Assembly (NCBI GenBank): GCA_016840025.1
Contig: JAEOTF010000074.1
Location: forward strand, 5,351-69,350
Reading direction: 5' to 3'
Source of the DNA: Candidatus Hodarchaeota archaeon
Lineage (GTDB): Archaea > Asgardarchaeota > Heimdallarchaeia > Hodarchaeales > YT1-039
Length of the DNA stretch: 64,000 bases
Part shown: piece by piece, positions 18,746-27,850 of the stretch
Position numbering within the stretch: position 1 is the stretch's first letter
How the letters are laid out: each line of letters begins with the position of its first letter
Notes under the pieces: model-generated
What the model saw: only the letters and a program-made list of their open reading frames with translations
What the model was told of the DNA's origin: nothing
The model's database searches: none
Made by a program: the position numbers and the translations under genes

Positions 18746-19024
18746 TTAGAGGCCCTCGACAGTAAAAGCCTTAAAAATTTGGATAGCTCCCACAAGCATC
18801 ATTAGATAACCCCAGAATGTGAAAGGCGTCCAAAAATCATTATCATCCAAGGGTGTATCTTTAATAATGCCATCTTCAGCATCAAAGAGCAGTTTGTTGA
18901 AGCCAAGCCCTTCTTCATCTGGATCAGCAGTGCGTGCCAATTCAACACCCCAATCAAGCACTGAAAACCCGCAAATCAGTATTAAAATCGCTTGTATAGC
19001 CGCTAGAAGTTTGTACGAAGCCAT
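18746..19024 (-). CDS. Small two-helix membrane protein
   Basis: 92-residue protein with hydrophobic helices at about 5-25 and 70-87, joined by an acidic loop of about 40 residues that includes DPDEEG and DAEDG. No family is recognised. The acidic loop and clean two-helix layout support a genuine gene. It has no partner in an operon. Confidence 0.6.
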   Translation of the reverse strand: MASYKLLAAIQAILILICGFSVLDWGVELARTADPDEEGLGFNKLLFDAEDGIIKDTPLDDNDFWTPFTFWGYLMMLVGAIQIFKAFTVEGL

Positions 19025-19366
19025 TATAATCCATCCTTATCCATTAGACTTAGAATAACTTTTAATAAATCATTTGTGCAGCAGTCTTTTAAAATGATGC
19101 GTCATTCAGAGAATTGTGACATATTATAAATCCGATAATGTCAACATACTCAATACTTAAGAGAGAAAAATAATTTCTTTTCTTAATTTCTACTTTATTT
19201 TGGTTATTTTATTCATTTAATTCACTAAACAAGTATTAATTCTTTCATTCTACTTTATTATTCAAATATAATCTCCTATTGCCTTATCTTTACTATTAAA
19301 AAGAAAAAGTATTGAAATCTGTCAAACAATTTGATCTAGAACTTTAAAAGCTCATCTTTTTCTGCA
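19025..19366. other. Intergenic region, AT-rich, no gene seen
   Basis: 342 bases between two divergent genes, very rich in T on the plus strand. No protein-like frame, RNA gene or strong hairpin was seen. It presumably carries both promoters. Confidence 0.5.
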
Positions 19367-20692
19367 ATGTCGAAAATGATACCTGAATCACCTGAGCAAC
19401 AAAAAGAATCTTTTTTCCATATCCCCCTAAAATATCCAGAATATGGGAAATTATGGCTCGCTCAACTTGTTAACAATTTGGGGAGACAATTTACGTACAT
19501 TGCATTACAATTTCTTGTATATAATTTGACCAAATCTGCATTAGCAATGGGTATCTTAGCAACTTGTCAATTAATATCCATGGTGACCATAGGTCCGTAC
19601 ATCGGTGTCCTGATCGATCGTTATGACCGTAAAAAGCTTATGAATAGAAGTAACATCGCTACAGCAGCTCTATTGTTTTGCATTCCTCTTACAGCTTTAT
19701 TACCCTGGCGTGTCATTTGGATCTATGGTATTGCATTCCTAATGGGTGTATCAGATCGGTTTTTCTTTCCCAGTAGAGGCTCCTCAATCCCCAAATTGGT
19801 CGCTAAGGAAGATTTACTCCCTGCAAATTCATTATCTGCTGCCACATACCAACTCATGGCTTTGGTAGGTCCAGTAGTCGCAGGTTTCCTGATTCATCAA
19901 TTTGGCTACAATATCGCATTTTGGATTGATATGACAGGATTTCTTCTGTCTGCAGTATTCATTTCCCTAATCCGTGCTGATTTACGTCCTAACAACAAAG
20001 AAATGGCGTCATTAACTCAGAAAAGAAGTGTTAAATCGGATTTAATAGAATCCTACTATTTTCTAAAAGATTATGTGGCTTTTTCTTGGCTAATAGTTCT
20101 TATTGCATTCTTAATCTTTGGTTTTGGTTCTTCTATGATTTTAATGATCCCTTACCTTCATGAAATTACGAACCCTTTCCCTCCTGAAGAAGCTTTTGGC
20201 ATTATGCTTGGTTTAGCTGCAGTTTCAGGGTTAGCTGCTGCGATATATCTGGGAAATAAAAAATATCTTCCTAAACCACTAACTTTGATTAATCTTGCTT
20301 CATTACTTGCCGCTGTTATCATCTTTGGCTTCTCTTTTTCTCAGGATGTCTACATGTTGGCATTCTGTTGGTTTTTCTTTGGTATGCTAGAAACATCATT
20401 CATGATTCCCTTTCAGACATTAAGTCAAGAAACTATACCCGATTCGTTAAGAGGGAAAGTTTTTTCTGTATTTAACCTAATTATCACTGTTGCGCAAATC
20501 ATAGGCATGGCTTTAGGTGGGTTATTGGCTGATGGTATTGGAATTAAGAACACATTCTTCTTGAATGGCAGTATTATTGCCATTGCTTCTATAGTAGGTT
20601 TAATAATCTTAATAATGAAAAAATTTGAGATGGATGTTGAAAGGCGTCGACAACTATATTTAACAGCCAAATCCGAGTATACTGCAATATAG
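19367..20692 (+). CDS. MFS transporter (MFS_3/EntS-like)
   Basis: 441 residues with about 12 membrane helices. The first loop has GVLIDRYDRKKLM (about 78-90), the MFS motif between helices 2 and 3, and NSLSAATYQLMALVGPVVAG is typical of the MFS_3 group that exports siderophores or drugs. The substrate cannot be inferred. The first Met pair (MSKM) is near the mapped start; no strong ribosome site precedes it. A second MFS gene lies at 23895, but the two are not close paralogs by eye. Confidence 0.88.
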   Translation: MSKMIPESPEQQKESFFHIPLKYPEYGKLWLAQLVNNLGRQFTYIALQFLVYNLTKSALAMGILATCQLISMVTIGPYIGVLIDRYDRKKLMNRSNIATAALLFCIPLTALLPWRVIWIYGIAFLMGVSDRFFFPSRGSSIPKLVAKEDLLPANSLSAATYQLMALVGPVVAGFLIHQFGYNIAFWIDMTGFLLSAVFISLIRADLRPNNKEMASLTQKRSVKSDLIESYYFLKDYVAFSWLIVLIAFLIFGFGSSMILMIPYLHEITNPFPPEEAFGIMLGLAAVSGLAAAIYLGNKKYLPKPLTLINLASLLAAVIIFGFSFSQDVYMLAFCWFFFGMLETSFMIPFQTLSQETIPDSLRGKVFSVFNLIITVAQIIGMALGGLLADGIGIKNTFFLNGSIIAIASIVGLIILIMKKFEMDVERRRQLYLTAKSEYTAI

Positions 20693-20746
20693 CGGTGATT
20701 TATTTAACTTAACCAGCCACCCTTTCCAAACAATGGCTGATTTTAA

Positions 20747-21418
20747 TTATTGGTGTCCTTCAACCTCTTGCTCTAAACGTTGAAAAAAAACTTCCATGAA
20801 TCGGTGCCTATCTTCTCCGATTTTTTGGCCTTCTGGGGTTATTAATTTGTTTTTTATATGTTTCAGCTTTACTTCGAACTCGATATTCGCCGTATGTTTT
20901 CTAGGGTCTTTTTCTCGAGTTAAACCTTCATATTCACTCGAAGGTTCTCGATAGAGTTGATAATTATTTTCCCCTGCAAACATGAACGATCTGGCTACTC
21001 CAATAGCCCCAATACATTCTAATTTATCAGCGTCATAAAGAAGTTCAGCTTCTACAGATTGGGGTTGCTCGTCTCCATCATGTTTCCGAAATCGATGAGC
21101 ACGAATGCAGTGACATACTCTCTCTATAATTTCTGAGGTAAAACCTTCTTTCTTTAAGATCTCTGCTGCCATTTCCGCACTTTTTTTTGCATGATCAATT
21201 TTCCCTCCTAAATCGTCTTCCATTTTACGTGCAATGTCATGTAAATAAACAGCTAGTTCAAGAACTTCCATATTGACAGGTCTTTTTTCGCTTGCTAAAA
21301 GCAGTTTAACGGTTTTTAATACTCTAAGATTATGTGTCCAGTCATGTGTTGGAGGAAATCCTTGTGTAAGCTTCTCAGCTTGTCTTCTGACGGATTCTAA
21401 TGCTGAAACCATCTTCAA
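20747..21418 (-). CDS. HD-domain phosphohydrolase
   Basis: 223 residues with the HD metal site complete: H29 in DWTHN, H60-D61 in YLHDIA and the distal Asp in YDADKLE (about 128-134). An extra His pair lies in CHCIRAHRF. This is the soluble uncharacterised HD hydrolase type (YpgQ-like), likely acting on nucleotides. It lies 3' of the nucleoside phosphorylase and PHP genes on the same strand, so it may share a nucleotide-related role. The substrate is unknown. Confidence 0.88.
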   Translation of the reverse strand: MKMVSALESVRRQAEKLTQGFPPTHDWTHNLRVLKTVKLLLASEKRPVNMEVLELAVYLHDIARKMEDDLGGKIDHAKKSAEMAAEILKKEGFTSEIIERVCHCIRAHRFRKHDGDEQPQSVEAELLYDADKLECIGAIGVARSFMFAGENNYQLYREPSSEYEGLTREKDPRKHTANIEFEVKLKHIKNKLITPEGQKIGEDRHRFMEVFFQRLEQEVEGHQ

Positions 21419-21553
21419 TAAACCTCTAAGGAGTATGTTTTATTTCAGTCTTTTTTTTCTCAATAGGTCACGATCTGAAACTAATTCGATTTAAATTTTA
21501 GCCTATTACGCCTGCGAAGATTGTGTTAATCTCATGTATTGTTATTTCCTTAT

Positions 21554-22324
21554 CTATTCTGCAGCTAAAACCTCTTTTGCAATAGTAAATAATTCTTTTT
21601 CATGTTTTTCCGTTAAATGAAAATGTGGTTTCCACTCGGTTTTCTCTAAGTAATCTGAAATAGTAAATATTGCGCCTATTTCTACTTTACGACATATTGC
21701 TACCGCAAATAACGCTGCAGCTTCCATTTCAACTGTTAAAACACCTTCTTTTCGATATTGGGTTACCTCAGCTGTTGTCTCTCTGTAGGGAGCATCAATA
21801 GTCCAGGTTGTACCAGTAATATATTTCAATCCCATTTTTTCGATAGTGCATTCAATTCTTTCTTTCATTGCCTTTGATGAAGGTACGTATTTTTCGCTTT
21901 TCAAATAATGATGAGATGTCCCTTCATCTCGGATAGCTTTATCACATACAACAATGCTCCCTAAGTGAAGGTTTTTTTGTAATGATCCTGCAATTCCAAT
22001 CGAAAGAAATCTTTTCACACCAAATGCAATTAATTCTTCCATTAGAATTGCTACTACAGGAGCACCAATGCCAAATTTTCCACAAACTCCAATCTGATTA
22101 TTTGTATCCTTTAATAAATGGAGATTACCTCCAATCCCTTCAACTTTGGTAACAGCATAATTTTTCACAATATAATCCAACAATCGTGGCTGATAACAAA
22201 AAATGATACCCCGAGGAGGAGTATATTCTGGATATCTACCAATTTCTTTGCGATATTCCGTGAAAATTTCTGGTGTGACCAGTGATTTTTCTTGATGTTT
22301 ATTAGGAAAATTGGGAAACGGCAT
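21554..22324 (-). CDS. Nucleoside phosphorylase (uridine/purine type)
   Basis: 256 residues of the PNP/UDP family 1. Recognisable parts are a Gly-rich phosphate loop (GKFGIGAPVVAILMEEL), SIGIAGSLQ and the substrate-binding VEMEAAALFAVA (about 206-217), followed by TISDYL near the end. It splits a nucleoside with phosphate to base and sugar 1-phosphate. The spacing and ISD motif fit uridine phosphorylase-like enzymes, but the base cannot be fixed from sequence. The PHP gene stops 28 bases upstream on the same strand. Confidence 0.88.
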   Translation of the reverse strand: MPFPNFPNKHQEKSLVTPEIFTEYRKEIGRYPEYTPPRGIIFCYQPRLLDYIVKNYAVTKVEGIGGNLHLLKDTNNQIGVCGKFGIGAPVVAILMEELIAFGVKRFLSIGIAGSLQKNLHLGSIVVCDKAIRDEGTSHHYLKSEKYVPSSKAMKERIECTIEKMGLKYITGTTWTIDAPYRETTAEVTQYRKEGVLTVEMEAAALFAVAICRKVEIGAIFTISDYLEKTEWKPHFHLTEKHEKELFTIAKEVLAAE

Positions 22325-22352
22325 GTAAGGTTACTCACTTTTTTCTTGATAT

Positions 22353-23009
22353 TTATTCTAGAACTCGTTTAATAAGTTCTTGGGGCCACTTAATTACTGT
22401 TTTTTCAGCAATATCTAAAGCTAATCCTGCACCTAATGCAACTCCCTTAGCTTCTTCACCAGTAAGGAACTCTATTCCATGTAGATCGGTGTTTACGACC
22501 GCTTTTAAACCTGAAATATTACTCACTAAATTTCCAACATGGCCATTAGTCAAACAATGACCTTGACGGGAGGTGATTTCCAAAAAAATCTCATTCTCTT
22601 TGGCAGCTTCAGCTTCCTCAATTTTAAGAAGTCCTGGATGTGAAAGAATGTCCACAGCATCACACGTGACCGCTGCTTTGTTTGTTCCTGGAGCTACAGG
22701 TTCTACTATTGTTTCACCGTGAACAATAACGAGTTTTGCACCTAATTTCTTGGCTTTCCTTGCTAGTTCAGGAATCTTTGAAGGCGGGACATGAGTGAGT
22801 TCAATGCCTGGAAGTACTGTTATTTCATCTTCCCAATCCGCTACTATACGAGAAACAGTTTCGATGAGGAAATCTAGGTTAGAACGATCAGCATGATCAG
22901 TGATTGCAACCGCATTATGTCCGCATGCAAACGCTCGTCGTACAAGCTCACTAGGAAGCAATCCCCCATCGGATAAAGTAGTATGTGTATGTAAATCCGC
23001 CCGAAACAT
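22353..23009 (-). CDS. PHP-domain metal-dependent phosphoesterase
   Basis: 218 residues starting MFRADLHTHTTLSDG, the first PHP metal motif. Later motifs are ITDHAD, PGIELTHVP, VIVHGETI, ILSHPGL and VVNTDLHG, giving the full set of His/Asp ligands. I chose this Met because the frame upstream has no PHP sequence and would run into the divergent gene at 23129. It belongs to the archaeal histidinol-phosphatase-like PHP group; its true substrate is unknown. Likely first gene of the cluster with the phosphorylase and HD genes. Confidence 0.88.
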   Translation of the reverse strand: MFRADLHTHTTLSDGGLLPSELVRRAFACGHNAVAITDHADRSNLDFLIETVSRIVADWEDEITVLPGIELTHVPPSKIPELARKAKKLGAKLVIVHGETIVEPVAPGTNKAAVTCDAVDILSHPGLLKIEEAEAAKENEIFLEITSRQGHCLTNGHVGNLVSNISGLKAVVNTDLHGIEFLTGEEAKGVALGAGLALDIAEKTVIKWPQELIKRVLE

Positions 23010-23128
23010 TGGTCTCAACAAAAAAGTATTTTTTTTCTTCTTTTCAAAAAGTGATAGCTTGATTAATGATATATGGAAATCCTTAGATTGAACCTTTATC
23101 ACTAAAGGGATGAAAAGAGGTTGTTGTA

Positions 23129-23740
23129 ATGGCTGTTCAGTATCGTGTTTCAATTCCTGCTGTTCAGGAGAAAATTCGTGAGTACAAATTACTGAATGCA
23201 CTTATCATTGTTATTGAAATGAATAAAATAGACATATACCCAGTCTATCAAAATTTTCTTCTTGAACCTAACATTCGTTCGACTGATTTTGGGATACAAC
23301 ACATTATTCAATACTTCACTAGTCTCCTAATGGGCGAGGGGCACCCTCGAGAAGTACAATCACGAGCTAAAAAATTCTACATAAATCAAGCATATGTTCG
23401 TGCAACAGCCTATGGTCGTATTGAAACTGAAAAAATTGTTCTACCAGATGGAAGTGCTGCAGAAACAGAAGCTTTAAGCCAGTGTAACGAATTATTATTC
23501 GATCCCATGCTCGGTGGCTATGATATGGATAGTTTACCCGAAGTAATTGATGAAGCAGTGAACTCTTGTGATTTAAATATACGTAAACCCATTAAACAAA
23601 ATATTGTCATTTGGCATCGGAATATGGACGTTAAAGATTTAGAAACTCGTCTCGAAAAGGAACTTAAAGATGAATTCTCGCCAGATTATAAGATTGTAGG
23701 CAGTATTTCAACTGAAGGGATAATGAAGCGATTTGAGTAA
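23129..23740 (+). CDS. Conserved-looking hypothetical protein
   Basis: 203-residue soluble protein, not recognised. An AGAGG ribosome site stands ahead of its ATG. The N-terminal half is helical with aromatic residues, and the middle has an Asp/Asn-rich loop (LLFDPMLGGYDMDSLPE). It is divergent from the PHP gene, with about 120 bases between. No catalytic motif is visible. Confidence 0.6.
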   Translation: MAVQYRVSIPAVQEKIREYKLLNALIIVIEMNKIDIYPVYQNFLLEPNIRSTDFGIQHIIQYFTSLLMGEGHPREVQSRAKKFYINQAYVRATAYGRIETEKIVLPDGSAAETEALSQCNELLFDPMLGGYDMDSLPEVIDEAVNSCDLNIRKPIKQNIVIWHRNMDVKDLETRLEKELKDEFSPDYKIVGSISTEGIMKRFE

Positions 23741-23894
23741 AGCAATTTAGTGTAAACAAAATTAAAATAAGGTAAATGCCTAACAATTAAAATTCTGTTC
23801 CTAGATCAGCTAAATGTTATTAAAACACCAGATTTGTTCATCCACCTCTTGAATAGTTGCGTTATCGTACAGAGGACTACTTAGGAGCCACTCA

Positions 23895-25208
23895 ATGATC
23901 CTCAATTCACTTATATCATTTCTAGGTATAAAAAAACTACCTCCCTCTGCTCAAGGTTTAGTACAAAAATTCTTTCTCCTTGCAAGCTTACAATCAAGCT
24001 TCTTCATGGTTTCTGGGACGTTTTATGTACTTTTTGTTATTGATCAGGTTGGTTTTGAGGTCTTAGGTTTTCTTCTCGCAGTTTCTTACATTGTACAAGC
24101 TCTCTTTGATTACCCTAGTGGTGTGATGGGTGATTGGATTGGGCAAAAGTGGATTCTAGCGACCTCCTTCATAACTTATGGTCTTTCTTATGGTCTATTG
24201 GTTTTAGCTACTTCTGTTGTAGATCTATTATTTGTTTATTTGCTTGCTGCCTTCGCCCGATCTCAAGAATCGGGAGCGATGCAGTCTTGGTTTGATAATA
24301 ACTATAAATTTGCTGCGGATGTTGCCGATCCCAAACGCGAGATTTATCAGATATTTCAGGGTAAAATGCAGTTATTTCTTGGAATCTTATGGGGCATTAC
24401 CTTCATTGTGGGAGGATTAATCGCAACTATCCTGTATCGTGAAACAGTGTTTGCAATTCAATCGGTTGGAATGTTTATATTGGCAGGGCTTTGTTTGGTT
24501 TACGTTAACAATTTTTCAGGATTACCTAAACCAGAAAAATCCTTCAAAAATTACAAGACCATAATGCGTGAGGGATTAAGTTTTGCCTTTTTCACCAAGT
24601 ATATGCTCTTTTATGTCATTAGTGAGTGCATTGCGGTCTCTGCGTGGGTTGTATGGGGAAATATGATTCTTTTCCCAATGTATTATGGATATACTGGTTC
24701 GGATATAGGAGCCGCAGTTTTTAGATTAGTAGTGTGGATATCTGCTAGTAGTACAGCTGCTCATGCAGGTAAGTGGGGGAAGAAGTTTCCAGCTCATAAA
24801 TGGCTGCCTCGAACAGAATTCTTTATAATGGTAGGTTATTTCGGAATATTTGCGATTTTAATCTGGTTTTTTCCTCTTGAGGATAATTTTAACCTATTTG
24901 CAGTTATTCTTATTACAGTTATCTTCTTTTTTTTGGACGCTGGTGTCAATCTTTCCAATATTTTAAGACAACGCCTTTTATTAGACATAGTCCCTGATAA
25001 AATTCGAAATTCAGTTTATAGTTTGTTACCTACGTTAACTCTTATTATAAGTTCTCCAGTAGTATTAATAGCTGGAAGTATTATTGAAATACTTGGACTA
25101 CCAATGACATTAATTATTTTAACGATTTTTGGTATTTTTTCATCATTCTTTCTCTATGTCGGAATGCAGTTTCTACCTCAAGAAATCCTGAGCCAAGTTG
25201 AATCCTAG
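23895..25208 (+). CDS. MFS transporter
   Basis: 437 residues with 12 predicted membrane helices. The loop after helix 2 reads DYPSGVMGDWIGQKW, the MFS motif A equivalent (G-x-x-x-D). A ribosome site AGGAG precedes the ATG by about 8 bases. It overlaps the TGT-like gene tail to tail by four bases. The substrate is unknown. Confidence 0.85.
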   Translation: MILNSLISFLGIKKLPPSAQGLVQKFFLLASLQSSFFMVSGTFYVLFVIDQVGFEVLGFLLAVSYIVQALFDYPSGVMGDWIGQKWILATSFITYGLSYGLLVLATSVVDLLFVYLLAAFARSQESGAMQSWFDNNYKFAADVADPKREIYQIFQGKMQLFLGILWGITFIVGGLIATILYRETVFAIQSVGMFILAGLCLVYVNNFSGLPKPEKSFKNYKTIMREGLSFAFFTKYMLFYVISECIAVSAWVVWGNMILFPMYYGYTGSDIGAAVFRLVVWISASSTAAHAGKWGKKFPAHKWLPRTEFFIMVGYFGIFAILIWFFPLEDNFNLFAVILITVIFFFLDAGVNLSNILRQRLLLDIVPDKIRNSVYSLLPTLTLIISSPVVLIAGSIIEILGLPMTLIILTIFGIFSSFFLYVGMQFLPQEILSQVES

Positions 25209-26092
25209 TTGTTAGAATTAGAAGAGTTAGCATTTGAGAATAAACCATTTTTTTCCGCGAGTTGTACCCACCGATTTTCTATTTCCCCCCAATACCCCCG
25301 TGTCATTTGTTCTGCGAACCATAAATTAAAAGCGGCCCGAGCTACGAAAGATGTCGATAATTCTTTGAGAGTCCATGGCGAGGGTTTAATAAACTTCTCA
25401 ACTTCTTCTTGAAGTATTCCTTTCCCCCATTTATTTGCCTTTCGTCCAGAAATATGGCATTGTCGTGTTATTTGAATTGCCCCAATGCTTGCTGAAATCC
25501 TCCAGCCGATCCAATCACAGCTATGAACCCCCAATCGTTGCAAAACTGGTAAAAGAGTTGATCCCATTCCAAAAACGTGAATATGACTATTTAGAGACGC
25601 AAAACTTTCTTTAATATAATGAAACGCAGCGATTTTACCCTTATTTGTTCTCACAATTGGAACCAATCCACCAAGACCAGTATAGTAATAATTGTATTCT
25701 GATTTATGAGGGAAATGAACTACAGGCAGAACATCAATTCCTGCATTCATAAAGTATTCAAAATTTTCATAGGATTGTGGTTCATCATCAATAACATCGA
25801 GGTTCACTAAAATAACATTATCTTCCTTTTCAAGGATTTTCCTATAGAATTTTAAAAGATCTTCTCGCTTTATGACAGCTTTTGATTTATATGCTGGAAA
25901 AGCACCCGAATCTATCATGAGATAAATGTCAGAGGGAATTTGCATGGCTTCCCGTACTCCCACCTCAAATGTACGAGTTAAAACTCGTTTATGTTTTTTT
26001 ATATCATGAAAATTCACACAAACAGCATCCACTTCTTCACTTAATTGCCAAGGTTTCAATGAAGAGCAAATATAGCCAATAAAAAGCTGCAT
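25205..26092 (-). CDS. tRNA-guanine-transglycosylase-like (possibly DpdA-like) protein
   Basis: 295 residues from the chosen Met. MIDSGAF (about 60-66) corresponds to the DSGGF motif of tRNA-guanine transglycosylases with its catalytic Asp, and IHVFGMGS (about 171-178) to their H-x-L/F-G-x-G turn. A CDWIGWR segment follows, with possible second Asp. There is no zinc-binding Cys3His set and no PUA domain, unlike archaeal TgtA. This places it nearer the DpdA-like paralogs that insert 7-deazaguanines into DNA, but the match is by motif only. The longer start at 26170 would add 26 hydrophobic residues and is less likely. Confidence 0.5.
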   Translation of the reverse strand: MQLFIGYICSSLKPWQLSEEVDAVCVNFHDIKKHKRVLTRTFEVGVREAMQIPSDIYLMIDSGAFPAYKSKAVIKREDLLKFYRKILEKEDNVILVNLDVIDDEPQSYENFEYFMNAGIDVLPVVHFPHKSEYNYYYTGLGGLVPIVRTNKGKIAAFHYIKESFASLNSHIHVFGMGSTLLPVLQRLGVHSCDWIGWRISASIGAIQITRQCHISGRKANKWGKGILQEEVEKFIKPSPWTLKELSTSFVARAAFNLWFAEQMTRGYWGEIENRWVQLAEKNGLFSNANSSNSNN

Positions 26093-26330
26093 TGGAACCA
26101 CACAAAGATTAGTCTGTGTGAATAGGATGTTGTTTTTGATAATAGTAATTATAGGAATTATTGTCCACACCTATAAAAATTAGCTGTTGCTGAAGTTCTC
26201 TCCCTAGTTTTAATTTTTCTAAGAAGAGGAAAAGAGGAAAAAGACGGGAATAATCCACTTTCTCCATTTTAATCCTTTAATGGTTTCTTTTCTGATAATA
26301 CTGTCATTTAACGTATTTTATATTGTGTTG

Positions 26331-26513
26331 CTATTGTTGTAATTGTTTTTCTTGCCGAATCAGTCGTCGAATAGCCTCACGGATGAATTCCGATTTGTTA
26401 GAGTATTTACCCCGTCGTATAAGATCATTAATCCCTTCAATGTACTCTTCTGGCACATGGGTTGAGATAGGCTTCAAGTCCTCACCATGTGGAACAATAT
26501 TCAACTTATTCAA
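26331..26513 (-). CDS. Ribbon-helix-helix (CopG-like) regulator
   Basis: 60 residues. The RHH fold is plain: beta strand KPISTHVPEE, helix IEGINDLIRRG and second helix KSEFIREAIRRLIRQE. Such proteins bind DNA as dimers. It could be a free regulator or an antitoxin; no toxin gene lies next to it. Confidence 0.8.
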   Translation of the reverse strand: MNKLNIVPHGEDLKPISTHVPEEYIEGINDLIRRGKYSNKSEFIREAIRRLIRQEKQLQQ

Positions 26514-26563
26514 AATGTAATGTATTACAGGAAATTAGCAAGAAAGCTAGTTTGGATGCTTCT

Positions 26564-27616
26564 TCATTCTTTAGGCTGAATCCGATCTTTTCTTAAGACA
26601 TACCAACCAGATGAGACTCTTACAACCCCTTTTTTTACAAGTCCCCTGAGAGTTGCTTTTACTTGATCCTGTGGAATACCTGTTGATCTCGCAATAAGAT
26701 TCGATTGTGCTTTATATTTTGGACGTTCGAGAAGTGCATTTACTACTATTGATTCAATATCGGTGAGACCTTCTTCCTCTTTTTCCTTAGGAAAGAGCTT
26801 TTCTTCCATACCTTTTTGAGTTAACTCCGTTGTTGGCTCTTTATTTAGAACAAATCCGCCTTGAATCATAATTAAATGCCCTTTCTTCTGTAGTTCGAGA
26901 AGGATTCTTTTGAGCTCATTAATTCTAACCCCTACTTTCTTAGCAAGCATTTTATTTGGAACAATCTTTTTTGTGGTCTTAGATTTTATGATTTCTAGAA
27001 CCATATCTTCTTTTGTTTTTGAATCTGCAGTAATAGGGGCTGCTACTTCTGTGACGACCTTTTCTTTTGAAACGGAAGGCGTAGCTGCTACTTCAGCAGC
27101 TTTAGCTTCTGCTTTTTTCTTAGCTAGTTCTTTTTTCCTTTTTAGAGCTTGTTTTTTAAGTTCGGCGAGACTGTCAAAGAAAATAGTAGTTTGAAGACCT
27201 TGACTTTCAACTTCTAATTTCTCAAGCAGATCGAAAACACCAAATTCTAAGCGATCGTATGGTTTTCCTTTCCCAGATATCGCTATTTGTGTACCATCTG
27301 CATTAGAGAATTGCGCAATCTTAGTACCTACTCTCATCTGATTAATTCTGAAGAATTCAATTGTTTCATTGGTTATATAATCATTATATCCATGAACTGT
27401 TACTTCAATTCGTCCTGATCCCGCTTCTGCTGCGGAAACTCGGGGGATCTCAGGGAAGAGGGGACGCGCAACCACGAATATTCGTCCATCGGGAGAGTCT
27501 TCATAGCCAATTTCATCAAACCGCCCTTTCATTTTCAAGAAACTGGCAAAGTCACGAAGTATATCCATTCCACTTTTCTTTTGAACAATCACTTTACGGC
27601 TCACTGTTCCTTCCAC
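26564..27616 (-). CDS. Protein with two C-terminal winged-helix domains
   Basis: 350 residues. The N-terminal 150 residues form an alpha/beta domain of unknown family. A Lys/Ala/Glu-rich linker, probably coiled (about 152-195), leads to two winged-helix units (about 205-255 and 290-345), with recognition helices in IRINELKRILLELQK and IPQDQVKATLRGLVKKG. This may be a chromatin- or RNA-associated protein. It is well composed and surely a gene, but without a known function. Confidence 0.7.
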   Translation of the reverse strand: MEGTVSRKVIVQKKSGMDILRDFASFLKMKGRFDEIGYEDSPDGRIFVVARPLFPEIPRVSAAEAGSGRIEVTVHGYNDYITNETIEFFRINQMRVGTKIAQFSNADGTQIAISGKGKPYDRLEFGVFDLLEKLEVESQGLQTTIFFDSLAELKKQALKRKKELAKKKAEAKAAEVAATPSVSKEKVVTEVAAPITADSKTKEDMVLEIIKSKTTKKIVPNKMLAKKVGVRINELKRILLELQKKGHLIMIQGGFVLNKEPTTELTQKGMEEKLFPKEKEEEGLTDIESIVVNALLERPKYKAQSNLIARSTGIPQDQVKATLRGLVKKGVVRVSSGWYVLRKDRIQPKE

Positions 27617-27850
27617 ACAATTTCCTTTGATTGCTTATTTTATAATCGGGATTCCAAGAGAATACCATTGTTATGTATTCGTCCTCGTTGGCTTAATTTA
27701 ACTATCTATATGATTTTCCCCAGAAGTTAACTCAGGTGAAAATAATTCTTATGCACTTTCAAGACGTCTTGTACTGATTTTGACCGTTTCTGATACTCCC
27801 TCAAAAACCTATCTAAACGCAGATAAACGAACCCCAATCTAAAGTATAAT

